This document shows positions 44,245 to 51,622 of a DNA stretch of 64,000 bases, one piece after another. The stretch lies in NCBI GenBank assembly GCA_964541525.1, contig CAZIQF010000004.1, positions 28,012 through 92,011 of the forward strand, read 5' to 3'. The first letter of the stretch is position 1. Each line of letters starts with the position of its first letter. A program made the translations under genes and the position numbers. The stretch comes from UBA1737 sp964541525 (GTDB taxonomy: Bacteria > Bacillota_I > Bacilli_A > ML615J-28 > CAG-313). Under the pieces are notes generated by a model. That model was given only the letters and a program-made list of their open reading frames with translations. It made no database searches and was not told where the DNA came from.

Positions 44245-44312
44245 AAAGCAATATTATAAGCATAATACTTGATTAAACTTAAGATATTTGGTATACTAAT
44301 ATTGCTTTATTG
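44245..44312 (+). terminator. Long-loop inverted repeat after yebC
   Basis: AAAGCAATATTA (44245-44256) and TAATATTGCTTT (44297-44308) are perfect inverted arms with a 40-base loop, followed by ATT. The loop contains the -35 of the tRNA promoter, and the right arm begins at its -10. Confidence 0.6.
44269..44297 (+). promoter_or_regulatory. Promoter of tRNA-Gly
   Basis: TTGATT (44269-44274), 17-base spacer, TATACT (44292-44297), 17 bases before the mature tRNA. Confidence 0.75.
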
Positions 44313-44314
44313 AT

Positions 44315-44389
44315 GCAGGTATAGTATAAAGGCTATTATACCGCCTTGCCATGGCGAAGATGCCGGTTCGATTCCGGTTACCTGCTCCA
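44315..44389 (+). tRNA. tRNA-Gly (GCC)
   Basis: 75 nt. Acceptor arms GCAGGTA (44315-44321) and TACCTGC (44379-44385) pair fully. The anticodon loop TTGCCAT gives anticodon GCC. The T arm has CCGGTTCGATTCCGG. The discriminator T and an encoded CCA close the gene. Its 3' end is the insertion site of the elements that follow. Confidence 0.96.
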
Positions 44390-44440
44390 TATTGAAAGCA
44401 TAGGTTTGATACAATGAAAATTGTCTATCAAGCCTTTTTT
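44387..44440 (+). repeat. Attachment-like repeat 1, with tRNA terminator
   Basis: 54 bases beginning with the tRNA CCA end and CCATATTGAAAGCATAGG, identical to 55978-56031. GGTTTGATA (44403-44411) pairs with TATCAAGCC (44426-44434) and six T residues follow, so the repeat also supplies the tRNA terminator. Left boundary of element A. Confidence 0.88.
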
Positions 44441-44552
44441 CTTGCCTTTTATAGGCTTTTTAAGGCCTTTTTATCCAAAATAGACATCATTTATCCTGGT
44501 TTCCATTAAAAACGCAACAGTGGACCAGAATTTTTTTGTTTATTTGGCATTT

Positions 44553-44634
44553 CTATAAAAAAAACGATAGGTCGCTATAAAAAAAACGAAAGGTATCAAT
44601 AAAAAAACGATAGCCCTATAAAAAAACGATAGGT
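44553..44634 (+). repeat. Iteron-like repeats at the left end of element A
   Basis: Four copies of a T/A-rich unit ending in ACGATAGGT: ACGATAGGT at 44564, ACGAAAGGT at 44586, ACGATAGCC at 44608 and ACGATAGGT at 44626, each preceded by a run of A. Pitches are 22, 22 and 18, so they lie on about the same DNA face. They sit directly upstream of the promoter of the first gene. Related repeats occur in element B. Confidence 0.8.
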
Positions 44635-44642
44635 CTGTTTGA

Positions 44643-44671
44643 TTGTTAAAATCGCATTTTTATGATAAAAT
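44643..44671 (+). promoter_or_regulatory. Promoter of the GIY-YIG gene
   Basis: TTGTTA (44643-44648), 17-base spacer, TAAAAT (44666-44671), directly after the iteron-like repeats. Confidence 0.65.
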
Positions 44672-44710
44672 ATATAAAAATTAGTCTTTAATATTTAGGA
44701 GGTGCCTAAT

Positions 44711-45370
44711 ATGGGTAAAAGTGGTGTTATTTACATATTAACGAATCCATCATTTCCACAATTTGTAAAAATAGGGTATGCGGATGATGTTCTTGATAGA
44801 GTAGCAACTTTAAATAGCAATCCTGGCCTTCCTTATTCATTCAGAATATTTGCTACTTATGAGGTCAATGAAAGACTTGAAGATCTAAAACTTCATAAGA
44901 TTATAGATACGTTAAATCCAACACTTAGATGCCAAGAAGAAGTTAATGGAAAATCAAGAGTACGTGAGTTTTTTGCAATGACAGCTGATGTTGCATATTC
45001 AATATTCGAAGCTATGGCAGAAATTAGCGGAACGAAAAATAGACTTCATAAGTGGGAAGCGACTAAGAAGCAAAAGGCCGAAGAAGAAAACGCTGAAGAA
45101 ATAAGAGAATTAAGTGTTAACAGACATCACTTCAAGGAAGTTACATTCAGCTCTAGTTTAACTGGTAAACGTTATGATAGCAGAACTAATTCTGATGGTT
45201 CACTTGGGATTTACGATCACGAAAGTGGTGTAGAAATAGAAAGCTTTTCCAACCCATCAAAAAAGCAAATTGTAAGAACTGCTTTAATTGACTTAGGAGT
45301 TGAGGCCGATAACTCTAAAACTTTATATCAATTAATGCATATGCTAGAAAAAGAAATACTAAATAAATAG
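44711..45370 (+). CDS. GIY-YIG domain protein (T5orf172/Mug113-like)
   Basis: 219 residues from ATG 44711, behind AGGAGG (44697-44702); the GTG at 44702 is in the SD. The N-terminal 100 residues fit the GIY-YIG fold of the T5orf172/Mug113 group: VIYILTNPSFPQFVKIGYADDV, R-x3-LNSNPGLPYSF, and a distal E/H in ERLEDLKLHKII. These are metal-dependent nuclease domains. The C-terminal about 70 residues (GKRYDSRTNSDGSLGIYDHESG) form a beta-rich extra domain. First gene of element A; target unknown. Confidence 0.82.
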   Translation: MGKSGVIYILTNPSFPQFVKIGYADDVLDRVATLNSNPGLPYSFRIFATYEVNERLEDLKLHKIIDTLNPTLRCQEEVNGKSRVREFFAMTADVAYSIFEAMAEISGTKNRLHKWEATKKQKAEEENAEEIRELSVNRHHFKEVTFSSSLTGKRYDSRTNSDGSLGIYDHESGVEIESFSNPSKKQIVRTALIDLGVEADNSKTLYQLMHMLEKEILNK

Positions 45371-45381
45371 ATAATATAATT

Positions 45382-45414
45382 AGCCTGATTTAGTTTACTA
45401 TTAATCGGGCTTTT
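45382..45414 (+). terminator. Terminator of the GIY-YIG gene
   Basis: AGCCTGATT (45382-45390) pairs with AATCGGGCT (45403-45411), followed by TTT. Confidence 0.8.
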
Positions 45415-45452
45415 AAAAAATAAAAAAATGTATGCGAACGCGAACAAAATAA

Positions 45453-45481
45453 TTGCGTTCTCGTATATTTTGTGATATAAT
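45453..45481 (+). promoter_or_regulatory. Promoter of the methyltransferase operon with overlapping inverted motif
   Basis: TTGCGT (45453-45458), 17-base spacer, TATAAT (45476-45481). GCGAACGC (45434-45441) and GCGTTC (45455-45460) form an imperfect inverted repeat that reaches into the -35, a possible controller site. Confidence 0.68.
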
Positions 45482-45509
45482 ATATTTGAAGTTGAAGGAG
45501 GAAAAATAA

Positions 45510-45722
45510 ATGGCTTTATCTTACAATAAACTTTGGAAGCTGCTAATTGATAAAGGATTAAAAAAAATAGATTTGCATGATCTTGCAGGATTAAGCCAAT
45601 CAACAATTGCTAAATTGACAAAAGGTGAGAATGTCAATACAGAAGTATTAGAACGAATCTGTAAAGCACTGAATTGTGAGATTGGCGATATTGTCGAAGT
45701 TACAAAGGAGGAAATAAAATGA
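45510..45722 (+). CDS. Cro/C1-type HTH controller protein 1
   Basis: 70 residues of the short YozG-like HTH type: YNKLWKLLIDKGLKKIDL, HTH LAGLSQSTIAKLTKGE, and the closing LERICKALNCEIGDIVE. Such small regulators commonly control restriction-modification genes. It overlaps the methyltransferase start by 4 bases (ATGA) and uses TGA as stop. It is clearly related to the second controller on the other strand at 49659-49859. Confidence 0.88.
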   Translation: MALSYNKLWKLLIDKGLKKIDLHDLAGLSQSTIAKLTKGENVNTEVLERICKALNCEIGDIVEVTKEEIK

Positions 45723-46726
45723 ATTATATAGGATCAAAATATTCACTTTTAGATTTTTTACACGAAACTATAGCAGAAGTTTCAGGCTATAAAGATGGAG
45801 ATAACTACACTTTTGCTGACTTATTTGCAGGAACCGGAGTTGTTGGCTCATACTATAAAACATTAGGTTGTTTTGTGATATCTAACGATATTCAATATTA
45901 TAGTTATTCTATTATTAAGCATTATATTGAAAACACATCAGAAAATATAAGAATGGACTTATTTGACTATTTCAATGCTTTACCAGGTGTTGAAGGATTT
46001 GTCTATAATAATTATTGCCTAGGCTCTGGTAGTCAAAGAAACTATTTTACAGATGAAAACGGAAAGAAATGTGATGCAATCAGAATCGAATTAGAAAGAA
46101 TGTATACAGAAAACGAAATTGATTCACACACATACTATTTTTATTTAGGTAGTCTTATTAATTCAATTGATAAATACGCTAATACCGCATCAGTATATGG
46201 CGCATTCTTAAAGCATGTAAAAAAATCGGCACAAAAAACTTTTGTTTTAGAACCTTTAAAGATTATTGATGGAGTTGAAGGAAAAGTGTTCAATGAAAAT
46301 ATTAACGATGTCGTTAAACACATTTCTGGTGATGTTTTATACCTTGATCCTCCATACAACGCAAGACAATACTGTAGCAATTATCACGTTTTAGAAACTA
46401 TTGCTAGATATGATAATCCAACATTAAATGGGATGACTGGTCTGCGTGATGCTGGTTCACAAAAAAGTGAATTCTGTTCGAAAAGAACTGTTGAGAAAGC
46501 TTTCGATGATTTGATAGCAAATGCAAAATTTAAATATATTTTCTTAAGTTATAATAATGAAGGCCTAATGTCTTTAGACACAATTAAAAGTATTATGTCT
46601 AAGTACGGCGAGTATTCTGTATATACTAAAAATTATAGAAGATTTAAAGCAGACAAAGACGAAAATAGAAATATTGCGGCAAATGAAACTATTGAGTATC
46701 TTCATTGCTTAGTTAAAAAGGATTAG
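45719..46726 (+). CDS. D12-class DNA adenine methyltransferase
   Basis: 335 residues. N-terminal NYIGSKYSLL is the typical D12 start, the SAM-binding motif DLFAGTGVVG lies at residues 34-43, and catalytic motif IV is D210-P-P-Y213. The middle (about 70-190) is the target-recognition part. It should transfer a methyl group to N6 of adenine in a specific site and protect the DNA from the nearby nucleases. It is coupled to the HTH controller by a 4-base overlap; the second methyltransferase starts 3 bases after its stop. Confidence 0.9.
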   Translation: MNYIGSKYSLLDFLHETIAEVSGYKDGDNYTFADLFAGTGVVGSYYKTLGCFVISNDIQYYSYSIIKHYIENTSENIRMDLFDYFNALPGVEGFVYNNYCLGSGSQRNYFTDENGKKCDAIRIELERMYTENEIDSHTYYFYLGSLINSIDKYANTASVYGAFLKHVKKSAQKTFVLEPLKIIDGVEGKVFNENINDVVKHISGDVLYLDPPYNARQYCSNYHVLETIARYDNPTLNGMTGLRDAGSQKSEFCSKRTVEKAFDDLIANAKFKYIFLSYNNEGLMSLDTIKSIMSKYGEYSVYTKNYRRFKADKDENRNIAANETIEYLHCLVKKD

Positions 46727-46729
46727 TTT

Positions 46730-47545
46730 ATGTCTAAATACAATGATTTAGATATGAAGAATTGGAAAGAGTATTCTGATATTTACACTGATTCTTTATG
46801 GATAATTAATAGAAGAGATAATAGTGGTGCTCATAAATCAAAATATCATGGCAATTTTGTGCCTCAAATTCCACACCAACTTTTATCACGATATACCAAA
46901 AAAGGTGACTGGGTTTTAGATCCGTTTATGGGTAGTGGCACCACATTGATTGAAGCTCAAAGGATGGAAAGAAACTCAATTGGTATCGAATTACAAAAAA
47001 CGGTCGCTGAAGAGGCAGAGACCAGAATACAAACAGAAGCTAAAAAGGGTATAAGTTCAATTGTCATTAACGATAATTCTAAAAGTGTTGATTTAGAGGA
47101 AGTTTTAAAAGAACACGGTACAAACTCTGTGCAGTTTGTAATGTTTCATCCGCCATATTGGGACATTATTAAGTTTTCCGAAAATTCTGAAGATCTTTCA
47201 AATTGTAGATCAATAGAATCTTTTAAAAATGACTTTGGTGCTGTTATTGATAACTGCACTAGGTATCTAGATAATAATAGATACTGCGGAATAGTAATTG
47301 GGGACAAGTATTCAGACAGTCAGATAACACCTCTTGGTTTTATTTGTATGAATCTATTTCTGGAACGAGGTTTTATTTTAAAAGCAATAATTGTTAAGAA
47401 CTTTGGCGATACAGAAGGAAAATCGAATCAACAAGCGATATGGCGTTATAGGGCCATGTCAGCTGATTACTATGTATTTAAGCATGAGTACATTATGGTA
47501 TTTAAGAAAAGTGAAAAGAAAAAGGCTCCTAAGCGTAAGGCTTAA
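46730..47545 (+). CDS. N4/N6-type DNA methyltransferase
   Basis: 271 residues. Motif I DPFMGSGTT is at residues 64-72 and the catalytic motif is H140-P-P-Y-W, a variant of the S/D-P-P-Y/W motif. The ends (IPHQLLSRYTKKGDWVLD before motif I, RNSIGIELQK after it) match the N4/N6 methylase family. Amino-group methylation of a second site or second strand is expected. Two methyltransferases suggest an asymmetric target that needs a different enzyme for each strand. The last codons encode half of the terminator stem. Confidence 0.85.
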   Translation: MSKYNDLDMKNWKEYSDIYTDSLWIINRRDNSGAHKSKYHGNFVPQIPHQLLSRYTKKGDWVLDPFMGSGTTLIEAQRMERNSIGIELQKTVAEEAETRIQTEAKKGISSIVINDNSKSVDLEEVLKEHGTNSVQFVMFHPPYWDIIKFSENSEDLSNCRSIESFKNDFGAVIDNCTRYLDNNRYCGIVIGDKYSDSQITPLGFICMNLFLERGFILKAIIVKNFGDTEGKSNQQAIWRYRAMSADYYVFKHEYIMVFKKSEKKKAPKRKA

Positions 47546-47556
47546 GAGTCTTTTTT
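47519..47556 (+). terminator. Terminator between the methyltransferase and nuclease operons
   Basis: AAAAGGCTCCTAAGC pairs with GCTTAAGAGTCTTTT with one G-U pair and one mismatch; it ends in a T run. It overlaps the 3' ends of both convergent genes. Confidence 0.75.
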
Positions 47557-48400
47557 AGTTATGAAGAAGTATTACAAAGCAATGAGTTACGTGATGTTCA
47601 ATGACATTGGCGTGTAAATAATCAAATTCAATGTTATAAGGCTCGTTAAAGTTTATATTGGATAGTAGATATTCTATTTGGTCGTTTGATACATCATCAT
47701 CTAGATACACAATATAAAGCCTAGGCTGTGCATCAAAACGCTCACCGTCCTGATGTTCGTATAAACTCTTGGCTACTAATTCTGGATGGTTGATAGCAAT
47801 TTCTCTGTAATTATCTCCGTATTGATTAATAAAATCTCCGCCAACACTTTTACTGACTTTTTGATCATATGGTTCGCCGTCTATGTAGAAATCGACTCCA
47901 CTTCGGTGTGTTAGAGTAGGTGTGATGTTTTCATTGTTTGCGGTAATCAAATATTCAATATAATCATTTCTCATCGTATTTATATCTTTAATACGTCTAA
48001 ACTTGATAACCTCATAGGCAATTAAATTGTCTTTTTCCTCTTCGGTAATAGGCATTCGGTTTATTGCTACAACTCTCTTATCAAAGTTCATTGCTGAGAA
48101 AGGCCAGACAAAATCACCCAGATTATGGTCGTTCCAATTTTCGACAGCTTGTGTGATATATTCTCTACAATGTTGTCCTACTCTATATTTTGGCGATTCC
48201 ACATACATATCTCTGATGATATTTTTTGAATATGCGTAGTCCCAAGTGTCAATAATCGCCTGATTTATAGATGCTTCAGAACGCCCATAATTAATGGTAA
48301 TATTCTTAGCCTCTGATAATCTGTTTAAGTATTCAGTTTTAAGCGCCTTTGTTGCTAGGATCTTTTTAATTTCTAATAATGTTATTCCTTCTGTAAGCAT
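47555..48400 (-). CDS. Putative PD-(D/E)xK restriction endonuclease subunit
   Basis: 281 residues, no named family. D170-F-Y-I-D-G-E-P-Y-D179-Q-K181 has the spacing of a PD-(D/E)xK nuclease core (Asp, then D-x-K after a beta-turn-beta). The neighbour at 48410-49036 has the same motif in nearly the same sequence context, so the two are paralogues. With two methyltransferases on the opposite strand, I infer that this is one subunit of a type II restriction enzyme. It lies last in the minus-strand operon, 9 bases after the previous stop. Confidence 0.65.
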   Translation of the reverse strand: MLTEGITLLEIKKILATKALKTEYLNRLSEAKNITINYGRSEASINQAIIDTWDYAYSKNIIRDMYVESPKYRVGQHCREYITQAVENWNDHNLGDFVWPFSAMNFDKRVVAINRMPITEEEKDNLIAYEVIKFRRIKDINTMRNDYIEYLITANNENITPTLTHRSGVDFYIDGEPYDQKVSKSVGGDFINQYGDNYREIAINHPELVAKSLYEHQDGERFDAQPRLYIVYLDDDVSNDQIEYLLSNINFNEPYNIEFDYLHANVIEHHVTHCFVILLHN

Positions 48401-48409
48401 TTTTAACTC

Positions 48410-49036
48410 CTAATTATATGAAATATAGATGATGTCACTTTGAAGAGAATAGGTAACACCATTATCGGTTATTGAAATTTGATTAACTCCGTTTTGAAGT
48501 GAAAGATTCATAAATGCACTAATTTTTTCTCTTAAAATAGTGAAATCACTTTTCATTACTAGACATTCATATGAATCCTTCCCATCACATACAACGTATA
48601 ATCTGTTAAGCATTTGCTTTCTAGCTTGTTGTGATTGATTTGCGTAGTACCACCTAATCATTTGATTTTTTCCATCCCTAGTTTTAAGGTTATATGGTCT
48701 ATTAGATAGCTTTGCGGGATATACAGTGACTTTGACATCAAAAGGAACACCATTGATATAAATATCAACATCGTGATTGTATATATCTTCATCATGAACG
48801 GCTCCGTAATCACAGAATAAGTATTCGCAAGCGATAGAAGTCATGTAATTGTACCAACGGTGTAAAGCGTAATGCTTGTCGACACCTGTCAGCCTAATAT
48901 TGTCAAGGCAAGATGCTAATGTTTCACATCGATAGATAAAATTTGTTCTTTTATCCATATAGTTGTTTTGCATTTTCCAGTCTGAACCGATTAAAGCTAA
49001 ACAATCTTTTAAATCTTTTTCTAAATTGTTATTCAT
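48410..49036 (-). CDS. Putative PD-(D/E)xK restriction endonuclease subunit (paralogue)
   Basis: 208 residues. D91-I-Y-I-N-G-V-P-F-D100-V-K102 repeats the core motif of the neighbouring gene, with D89 just before it. The flanks (YHRW-type TSIACEYLFCDYG before, YANQSQQARKQMLNRLYVV after) give a small single-domain nuclease. Its ATG overlaps the HNH gene stop by one base, so the proteins are made together. Two such subunits with one motif each recall heterodimeric restriction enzymes that cut asymmetric sites; this is inference. Confidence 0.65.
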   Translation of the reverse strand: MNNNLEKDLKDCLALIGSDWKMQNNYMDKRTNFIYRCETLASCLDNIRLTGVDKHYALHRWYNYMTSIACEYLFCDYGAVHDEDIYNHDVDIYINGVPFDVKVTVYPAKLSNRPYNLKTRDGKNQMIRWYYANQSQQARKQMLNRLYVVCDGKDSYECLVMKSDFTILREKISAFMNLSLQNGVNQISITDNGVTYSLQSDIIYISYN

Positions 49037-49644
49037 TATTTCTTTTCCATTAAATGCTTTCTGAATTCAATCGGATCGTACCAAAAGCACCCAATACAAG
49101 CATTTTCCTCTCCATTATGTTTTGCGCCGCCACAGTAGTAAGACATAGGATAACCTAATTGCTTTGCATCGTAACGAATGCCTGTTTGCATACACTCTTT
49201 GCAGAATTGACGTTTAGCATCATTTGCAGCTTTAGATAATGGTTGGAAGTCAGATAGTTTTTGGTCTTCATTTTTCATTACTCTAGCTTCATTTTTCATA
49301 CCATTTTTATGATCAACTTCTGGCTTTGAAGTGCCTAATACAACGCATCTTTGTGAGCTAACTATTCGTTTAATTTCAGCATTAATGTGTTGAGAAAATT
49401 CACCATTGTTAAATCCAACTGTTCTCATAGCATCTGTTTTGTTTCCTGGAGTGATGCTTTTGTCGCGTTCAATTATGTATTTTTTACCGAATGTTCCGTC
49501 ATCGCGCGACCAACCAGCACCATTAAGCAATTGTAACCCTTGATATCTGCCAACAAATTCAGTTACGTAAACCCACCTAGTGACTCCATTTTCATCTGGT
49601 TGTGCTAGTTCTTCCCATAATTCTATTTTTGTCATTTTTGTCAT
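49036..49644 (-). CDS. HNH-type restriction endonuclease candidate with zinc-binding cysteines
   Basis: 202 residues. CVVLGTSKPEVDHKNG carries the HNH/beta-beta-alpha-metal core with H112, preceded by E-V-D and followed by N-G and a later Asn. C-K-E-C and C-I-G-C pairs near the C-terminus suggest a structural zinc. ATG 49644 follows AGGAGG with ideal spacing. It lies between the controller and the two PD-(D/E)xK-like genes. It could be the main cutting enzyme, or a nicking partner of the other two. Confidence 0.75.
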   Translation of the reverse strand: MTKMTKIELWEELAQPDENGVTRWVYVTEFVGRYQGLQLLNGAGWSRDDGTFGKKYIIERDKSITPGNKTDAMRTVGFNNGEFSQHINAEIKRIVSSQRCVVLGTSKPEVDHKNGMKNEARVMKNEDQKLSDFQPLSKAANDAKRQFCKECMQTGIRYDAKQLGYPMSYYCGGAKHNGEENACIGCFWYDPIEFRKHLMEKK

Positions 49645-49658
49645 TTTTGTCCTCCTAT

Positions 49659-49859
49659 TTAGTAAATAATTTCTAAAATGTCGCCGATATTTACTTCAAG
49701 CACTTTGCATATGCGGGCTAAAACATCCAAATTAACAGGTAGTTCTTTACTCATTTTTGCCATAGTGGAAGAGGCGATATCAGCTGCTGCTTCTAGATCT
49801 TTTTTCTTCATATGTTTATCGATTAGAAGCTTCCAAAGATTGTTATATGAATAACGCAT
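49659..49859 (-). CDS. Cro/C1-type HTH controller protein 2
   Basis: 66 residues. It aligns over its full length with controller 1: YNNLWKLLIDKHMKKKDLEA, then IASSTMAKMSKE, and LARICKVLEVNIGDILEI at the end. It heads the minus-strand nuclease operon and lies 14 bases before the HNH gene. Its upstream region has GTGATATAAT, the same string as in the promoter of controller 1, so both operons may share cross-regulation. Confidence 0.88.
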   Translation of the reverse strand: MRYSYNNLWKLLIDKHMKKKDLEAAADIASSTMAKMSKELPVNLDVLARICKVLEVNIGDILEIIY

Positions 49860-49974
49860 AATAAACCTCCTAAAACGTAGAGATACACAAAATTATATCA
49901 CGAAACTTTGAAAATTACTATATATGTGAACTGAATGCAAAGAAAAAACTTGACATCTCGAAGTTTTTATGAAT

Positions 49975-50012
49975 TAAAAAAGCGACTTAGCTCAATTAAG
50001 AGTTAGGTCGCT
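49975..50012 (-). terminator. Terminator of the helicase relic
   Basis: AGCGACTTAGCTC (49981-49993) pairs with GAGTTAGGTCGCT (50000-50012) through 13 pairs including two G-U pairs. The A run at 49976-49980 gives U residues on the minus strand. Confidence 0.85.
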
Positions 50013-50019
50013 ATTTTCA

Positions 50020-50778
50020 TTAGTCTACAAACAATTCAGGAACGTTGTATATAACATCGTGCATTTCGTCTCTGATCGTATCCTTTTTACATTCAAGAAT
50101 AGTCTTTTTAAGCTTATATTCGCCATTCACAATTGTAATGAATTCTTGGTGCTCTCTAATATAATCGGCTGTTTCTCTAGTTAGACCATTTCTCTGGAAG
50201 AAGATAGTTAGAGCATTAGTTGATCCATATTCTACATATTCATACCAATCATTATCAAAAGGATGTCCATCTGTTTTTAATCTCTTATATTCAGTTGAGA
50301 AACGTAAGAAGTAGTTAGCAATGCTAAACAAAATTACATTTTAGATAATTCCTAAAGTATCACCAATTACAATGTTTTTGTGCTCTTGAGAACCATTGTA
50401 AGGAACTAGCTGATGGTTAATAGAAACTTGACCAGCATGATTTGCGTTATGATCTAATGTATCTTTTAATAATAGACTCAAACCGTATCCGTTCATCCAT
50501 CTTGAAAGAATAACTGCATAATACTCGATTCTATTACCATGGCCAATTGTATCTTTTTCGTAAATATTCCATTTGAATATTCTGCTCAATATTCTTAAGA
50601 AATCTACTAAGTCATCGTATTGAACTCTATCATTTACTAACTTCGGATATTCGATACCATTATTGATTGCAGCAATTAGATTTTGTGTTTGATCCAAAGA
50701 AACATTTATATCATCATCAGGTTTAGGCTTTCTTTCATCTTTGTTATGAAATTTATCTATAGCCTTATCACAAATCAC
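50020..50778 (-). pseudogene. C-terminal relic of a DEAD/DEAH-type helicase, interrupted by an in-frame stop
   Basis: Two open stretches (50341-50778 and 50020-50331) are in the same frame, separated only by TAA at 50341-50343 and three sense codons. Joined, the sequence reads smoothly through GDTLGII-stop-NVILFSIANYF. The end resembles C-terminal regions of large helicase-like proteins (NDWYEYVEYGSTNALTIFFQRNGL). The helicase core is missing, because the upstream end stops abruptly at about 50778, where plus-strand coding DNA begins. Non-functional remnant. Confidence 0.6.
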
Positions 50779-50875
50779 TGAAGATACTAAAAAGTATATT
50801 GAAGATAACTATGGTGATTTCAATAATTGGTTAACTATTCAGATTGAAGCAACTATTGATTTATTGAAAAACTAA
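50777..50875 (+). pseudogene. 3' fragment of a plus-strand gene
   Basis: The plus strand reads TEDTKKYIEDNYGDFNNWL, continuing IQIEATIDLLKN and TAA at 50873-50875. It has the even, charged composition of a real protein end but no start upstream, since the preceding DNA is the helicase relic in opposite orientation. It marks a deletion or recombination junction near 50770. Parent gene not recognised. Confidence 0.45.
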
Positions 50876-50985
50876 CATTTGACCTCTGGATGAAATATTC
50901 TGGAGGTCTTTTTTTATTTTCTTTGACTAATTTTTGGCAAAATCTCTATACGCTGCCATATACCCTTGAAGGAGGGTTAGAACCC

Positions 50986-51366
50986 ATGACAAGTGAAGAT
51001 AAAACAATTATTTTAAAATTAAGAGACGAGGGTAAGGGCTATGGCGAAATTTCTAAGATTACTGGAATATCTAAAAACTCTATTTCTACCTTTTTACGTA
51101 GAGAAACTGATAAGAAATATGACAGATGCTTAGCGTGTGGTCAAAAGTTAATTCAAACACCAGGGCATCGACAAAAACTATTCTGTGACGATACTTGCAG
51201 AAAGCTTAACTGGATTCAAAAAGGTAGAAAAAGTGTAAAGATGAAGGAATTCAAGTGCAAATGCTGCGGCCGTACGTTCTTTGGCTATGAATCACAACAT
51301 CCATCATTTTGTTCTAGAGAATGCTTCCATAAGTCGAGAAGAGGTGGCGCTAATGGGACTAACTAA
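50986..51366 (+). CDS. Recombinase-associated HTH and zinc-ribbon protein
   Basis: 126 residues from ATG 50986, behind AAGGAGGG. Residues 1-40 form a helix-turn-helix (KTIILKLRDEGKGYGEISKI, then GISKNSISTFLRR). Then two Cys-rich fingers: C-L-A-C-G with a later C-x4-C, and C-K-C-C-G with C-x3-C near the end. This protein type is regularly found directly upstream of large serine recombinases in Firmicutes islands and is probably a DNA-binding accessory factor. It overlaps the next gene by 14 bases. Confidence 0.8.
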   Translation: MTSEDKTIILKLRDEGKGYGEISKITGISKNSISTFLRRETDKKYDRCLACGQKLIQTPGHRQKLFCDDTCRKLNWIQKGRKSVKMKEFKCKCCGRTFFGYESQHPSFCSRECFHKSRRGGANGTN

Positions 51367-51622
51367 CATAGAGAAGTATCTAACTTCGTTAGAACCAATA
51401 ACTAACCTATTTAACAGCGAGCAAATCACTCCAGATGAATACATAAAAGCAGAGTCTTTTTTAGCTAAAAAGTATTGTATCAAAGATGATGATATTCATC
51501 GTCCTAATCACTTGATAATTAAAGGCTTTAGAGTGATGTATATGTATGGCAAAAAGGAGGAAAAACATGGAAAAGAATATAATCCAAATAGACGCGTTAC
51601 CGCAATTGAAAAGAAAGCTTAG
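51353..51622 (+). CDS. Small SHOCT-like protein upstream of the recombinase
   Basis: 89 residues starting at ATG 51353 behind GAGGTGG. It has LFNSEQITPDEYIKAESFLA, a short helical SHOCT-like motif, followed by KKYCIKDDDIHRPNHLI. The C-terminal 18 codons overlap the recombinase start. The order HTH-zinc protein, SHOCT-like protein, serine recombinase is a recurrent cassette. Function unknown. Confidence 0.7.
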   Translation: MGLTNIEKYLTSLEPITNLFNSEQITPDEYIKAESFLAKKYCIKDDDIHRPNHLIIKGFRVMYMYGKKEEKHGKEYNPNRRVTAIEKKA

